Of a DNA stretch of 64,000 bases, positions 59,350 to 64,000 are shown in pieces. The notes beneath the pieces are model-generated. The model worked only from the letters and a program-made list of their open reading frames with translations, was not told where the DNA came from and did not search any database. The position numbers were made by a program, and so were the translations under genes. Source of the DNA: Pseudoscleropodium purum (lineage: Eukaryota; Streptophyta; Bryopsida; Hypnales; Brachytheciaceae); the NCBI GenBank assembly GCA_963969395.1, contig OZ017803.1, positions 15,686,001 through 15,750,000 of the forward strand, read 5' to 3'. Numbering within the stretch: position 1 is the first letter of the stretch; the number at the start of each line of letters is the position of its first letter.

Positions 59350-61150
59350 ATTAGCTAGACCTTATTGGTTTAAAATGATTTGCTATAATAAATGAAACAA
59401 TTTGCAAATCAATGAAATACACTTGTTGATGAGCTGTGCGTATCCTTTCTTAAAGTAAGGAAAAAATCTTTTTTTTGTAGAGATTGAGTTGTTATCATGA
59501 TATTAATATAGTTTGCATGAATACAATAGTTATAGTTTGGATATTGTTGCAAGGCAATTAGTAGTTAGTTATATATAGTTTTATTGATCTTGAGATGGTT
59601 TATAGACAAATCCATAGTGTAATTCTTTTTACTTGTGTAAAAATGAACTTGGGGAATAAATAACCTTTAACCCTACTTGGACTTGTGATTCAAACTATAA
59701 ATTTTAAGTAATTATGTGAAGAATCTTGCAATGCCATAAGATTCAAACCATGAATTCAAATCATGTTGATCAAATCATGCTTTATAGTCAAACAATGAAT
59801 TGTTATATTATCAATCTATTTTATAATCACAAAAAGTGATTAAAAAATACACCAAATAAACAACTTCAACCTCAAAATGACTACATTAAATACAAAAAAT
59901 ATTCCTTACACAATTTCGTATTCAATTAGATATAGAGGGTCAAGGTTGTATAGCTCAAACCATCTTAAGACCCAATTTTTTTTAATGGCCATAGGTCCTA
60001 TTGTCATAGATATTTATATAGTTGTTGTAGATTGACTAAACAATTCAAACACTTGCATCAACCTTAGATTGCCAAGATATCCATGTTTGTGTCTTTTCAT
60101 CCCAATGAGGATCACATTCATTGTTTTGAATATAGGGCAATGCTTTTTAAAGAAGGCATTTAGAAAAAAAATGATGCCCTTCAAATATATAGAAATTAGT
60201 AAACAAAAATGTTCTTTGGATGAATATTCTTTACTTTCCAATTGTTATAAAAATCTTTGGGAATCAAACTAGTTTTGTTTTGGAATTCTAATCTTACACA
60301 TTGTTTTGAAATGAATTATTTGGAGAACTTGTGATACAATCTTACTTCTTTTTTTAAATTTGAGCAATTGTTTTTCCTCCACTTTTGAAGTTGTTCCCAA
60401 ATACCAACACAATGTGCAATTTTCACTATTTGTTATTAGAAAGAGTCACAATTACTTGGTCCCCTCTATGATTGTTCCCTGCACTAGTAAAATTCAAATC
60501 ATAACATGCGCAATCTAAATCACTTAGAGAAGTTCATTAAATTCAATAAAGATTCTATGAAATACCCAATTATACTAACCTTGTACTCACTTTTGGTCTT
60601 TGAATGTTACTAATACATGCAACTATCCATTTCTCTTGAAGTTGTCCAACTCTTGTAACATTAATTTTATATGTGCCTTTGGAAGGTAAGTATACTTGTT
60701 CATTCACAAATTTATTCATACTTTTGGGGATTTGCAACAACTTCTTCAAATGTTGTAATATATATTTTTGTCTTGGGTGGTTCTTGTTAGTTCTCATTCT
60801 TTCATATCCAAACCTTGCTAATTAGACAATAGAAAATTGTACATTACTTTCCCACTTTGAATGCAACAAACATGTTGCTATTGTGACTCCTAAGTTTATT
60901 ATGCTCATTTGCATGAACAAATTTTGGTCATGGAACTAATAGAGTCAAGACAACATTGATTGCAATTTTCTCTTTTGTACATAGTTAAAAACATGCAACA
61001 TTTTAAAACATACTTCAGTGACAATTGCTTTCATTGTTGTAAGCTACTATGAGTATAGCATTGTATGAAGCAATATCCAATCTTGCTTTAGAGTTGTGGT
61101 GTAATTTTAGAATTGATAGGTGTACCCTTGATCAATCAAGCTCGGATCTA
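59350..61150. other. AT-rich intergenic DNA
   Basis: The first stretch is probably the 3' UTR of the ankyrin gene. No other gene is supportable. Confidence 0.5.
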
Positions 61151-61152
61151 AG

Positions 61153-62530
61153 GTACACTACTACATGTATACAAGCCTCCTTTCAACATTTTTGAACAAT
61201 GTTGTATCAAACAAGCAATGTTTGTACTTAGAAAATAATTTGATAGTGGAAAGCAACATTTAGGTTCTAAAACGTTACTTCAATGTTCCCAGTGTTGTTA
61301 TTACCTTCATTCTTAGATGAAGACATTATCCTATAAGCATTGTCAAAAGTGAAAAGCGTAAAATTTGACTTGTCTTCATCAAAGTATCCAACTATACTTC
61401 ACTTCTAGATAATATGAAAAGTGTATAGCACCTAGTATGTATCATAACATATACAATATCTATATTATACAACATTCATACAAAATGTGTACATAATACT
61501 TATGATAAGCATAATATACATATATGAATTATATTGTGTTTCAAAAATTCACCATTGTAATTGCTTTCAATAACAATTCAATCCGACACTTGAATTCTAA
61601 ACTTCAGATATTATATATAGGATAGATAGTAGTTTATTGTATACATACATTTGAGTGAAGTTGAGGCTATTTGTAAAGTACTATGTCTAAAATAGAAAAG
61701 CAAATTTCTCATTCCCATTCATAATTTTAGAGCCTCTATAATCTATATCCTTTTCTATTTTCTAGTATCTTTTTTTGTATATGTTATTTTATATGTACAA
61801 TTCACATAATTACATGGTATCATACATATTCCTATATTACATATAATCATGTTTCACACTTTTAGAGCACCCTATAATACATATAATTTGCTTACAAATT
61901 TTATGTAGAATGAATACTTTAAACCCTATATTTTATTGCATGTAGGTCCTACATTTTTTGACAGTGATCTCCCAGGGGTATGATAAGATATTTGCTCGTT
62001 GATATTGCTCATTTTTTCTTCAATTGTGCCATTATATAAGAAATCAAATTTGCAAAAGAAGAAATAAAATAAAATATGTATGTATGTATATATATGTATA
62101 TGTATATGCATGGATGAATGAGCTCAAACATAAACAAGAACTTATATTATAAAATGGATGTGAAATTTAGAGAATCTAAAATAAAAATTCAACATATGGT
62201 ATATTGATTTTGTAAACATATTTATATTGGAAATTTACATTAAAAAATGAGTATAGCATTGTATAAAGACCATACATATGTACTAGTACATCATTGGATA
62301 AAATTCATAAAATATCAAATATTTGTATTACACCATTCTTAAAATAGATAATCATTAGGAACAAGTATTCCCAAAATGTTGCAATTGTTGCTGAAGCATG
62401 TTCCAAAATATTGCATATTTTTAACAACGTACAACCATTAGCAATGTTTTTTTTAGAACCTTTAAAGTGAAATTTAGTGATAATTAGCAACATTTATGTT
62501 GTTCCAAAAGGGCTTGATATAGTAGCGGTA
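61153..62530. mobile_element. Possible non-autonomous DNA transposon
   Basis: The left end, cactactacatgtatacaag followed by cctcctttcaacattttt (61156 on), resembles the reverse complement of the right end near 62530 (gctactatatcaagcccttttggaacaac). Short palindromic words such as aacattttt/aatgttg crowd both ends, as in several plant TIR families. The leading CACTACTA recalls CACTA-type elements. A separate CACTACTAGAA inverse at 63161-63171 could be an alternative or second end. No transposase frame is present and no target duplication was confirmed. Confidence 0.3.
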
Positions 62531-62929
62531 GGAGGGCCTACAAGTAGACACTCAAATCATATAGACGAGTTATATCATTATATTGCTATAAATGCTTTTG
62601 GATCTTATCCACAATTCAAAAAAGAATGTAAAATATTTTCTTGTACACTTTAAACATATCATATGTATTAATTATGATTTTTCAACCAAAGTCCAATTTT
62701 GCAAATTTTAAAAACCATGCCTACTAGAAGAAAAACGTGTATGGCACAACTAGCTACTATGCAACTGGTGTCTTATACAATTATCAAGCAATTGCGTTTC
62801 TTTCTATTAGACACCACATCTAATGTAATTGTTTTATGATGTTGTTTTACAACATTAATACATTGTTTTAGTTGCAAAGCAATCAATCTATAATTGCAAA
62901 AAACGATTAGGAAACAACTAGGGAAAGAT

Positions 62930-63260
62930 GGCAATTGTAAAATGACCATAGCTGTTTTTTAGTTGCTTTTTAGTTGTAAAGGCTAGATATTTCTTAGTTG
63001 TTTCCTAAAGTGCTAAAAATTTTAGCTTTTTTATTGATTTGGTTGCATAGATTTGAATTCACTTTTCTATTGTTTTAGAAAATAATTTGTGGATTTGGTT
63101 AGAAACCAATAATAAAGTGAATCAAATGAATGCAATCAAATCAACAAAAAAAATTGAATTTTCTAGTAGTGAAGCTAGTTGTTTCCTAGTTGCTTTTAAG
63201 TCATACACTCTAGTTGTTTCTTAGTGGTTTTCTAGTTGTTTCCTAGTTGCTTTTATAGTT
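62930..63260. repeat. Low-complexity tagttg(t)tt repeat
   Basis: Words like ctagttgtttcctagttgc and tagttgctttt recur about ten times at irregular spacing. There is no coding frame. Microsatellite-like gtat/tatg runs lie upstream at about 62075-62110. Confidence 0.6.
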
Positions 63261-63663
63261 CATTCCCATTTGTCTTATGGATACAAGCATGCTTATGGTA
63301 TCCTATAAACGTCGTTAGACAATAAAATTCAATGAAATTCATTTCTTTAATATAGATTAAGTTACAAATTTTATTGTAAAAATTTAATTTGAATACAAAT
63401 TTTCTTGCTTCAAATAGAATACAATATGTAATTATCCCCCAAAAAATTGTCATTAATTGATTAAAGTTTTTAATTTGATTCTTGTAGCCCCATTCAAGAT
63501 TCTATTATGATATCCATTTTTCATTCAAGAATAAAATAGAATAAAAATATTTTGTAGAAAGTGTTTTTAAACCACTTCTATAGTTTACAATGTTTTAATA
63601 ACCAACTATTGTAATTTATAATTTAACATGAGATATTTAACTATTTATTATTATTTTCAAATC

Positions 63664-64000
63664 ATCTTAACCCCTAAAGTTCTTTGACTATAATTTCACC
63701 AAAAATCTTCCAAAACTGCCATTTCAAGTACAAATACCAAATTTTAGAAAAAAAAATAGTTTGACACATATAATTGTAGGATCTTGTAGTATGTTGGTTT
63801 GAAAAGATGTGGAAAAAATTTCAGAAATTTCTATTGTGTAGATTGCAAGATATTTGTGTTTGAATTGACAAAAATTCATTTTTTGGCCTTACAAAAAATT
63901 GGGCAACTGCACTTCACAAGGGCACATTTGTATGAAAAAATGTCCATGTTGGTGATGCTTCTTAGAATTGACTCTTCAAGTCAATTTGGTTACATGCTTG
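63664..64000 (-). repeat. Dispersed old repeat, copy C (reversed, cut by edge)
   Basis: The reverse complement carries the second-half landmarks of copy A in order: a cattttttcatacaaatgtg-like word, gtgaagtgca, tttttgtcaattcaaa, atatcttgcaatct, ttttcaaaccaacatact and acaagatcct. It runs into the right edge of the window. Confidence 0.75.

Overview
This is a stretch of nuclear DNA from a land plant. Six intron-split or single-exon genes can be read with confidence or near-confidence, as islands of about 40-55% GC in very AT-rich intergenic DNA. Introns are GT-AG, and one gene is the plastid lipid-import ATPase TGD3 with a transit peptide. Other plant-type genes are delta-COP, tubulin cofactor A, a NUDT1-type Nudix enzyme and an ankyrin/PGG membrane protein. 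I cannot name the species. Two intronless genes with fungal-looking features and the AT-rich repeat landscape would suit a bryophyte or other early-diverging plant, but that is an impression only.

Layout. 1-2.5 kb: AT-rich, no gene seen. 2.6-4.7 kb (minus): an unassigned exon-like piece, then a two-exon NUDT1-like gene. 5.6-7.2 kb (minus): a small coiled-coil gene cut by an in-frame TAA, preceded by tandem copies of its own 5' end. 7.6-8.4 kb: an old repeat that recurs at 39-41 kb and, reversed, at the right edge. 12.0-14.5 kb: a nucleotidyltransferase-like gene (minus), with tandem copies of its 3' end on one side and a 205-bp tandem repeat on the other. 14.7-15.8 kb: a 12-bp minisatellite and a 70-bp hairpin-forming tandem repeat. 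18-20.4 kb (+): a degenerate protein kinase gene.

21.2-26.7 kb (minus): the most unusual gene, a delta-COP whose longin half is intact but whose mu-homology domain is replaced by a long, unrelated, serine/proline-rich tail. 31.3-32.5 kb (minus): tubulin-folding cofactor A in three exons. 32.5-46.4 kb: about 14 kb without a gene, holding a 20-base G run, two large inverted repeats and a nested insertion. 47.3-50.8 kb (+): TGD3 in eleven exons. 53.2-54.1 kb: a decayed non-LTR retrotransposon 3' end. 56.1-59.3 kb (+): a two-exon ankyrin/PGG membrane protein. 59.4-64 kb: AT-rich DNA with a possible DNA transposon and the reversed old repeat.

These genes do not form a pathway or operon. They are independent eukaryotic units. 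What links several of them is local duplication: 3' ends (nucleotidyltransferase), 5' ends (coiled-coil gene, TGD3 leader) and a leader-like block shared between the 7-kb region and TGD3 intron 1. Splice models were built by eye from reading-frame phase and site quality; no alignment or transcript data were available.
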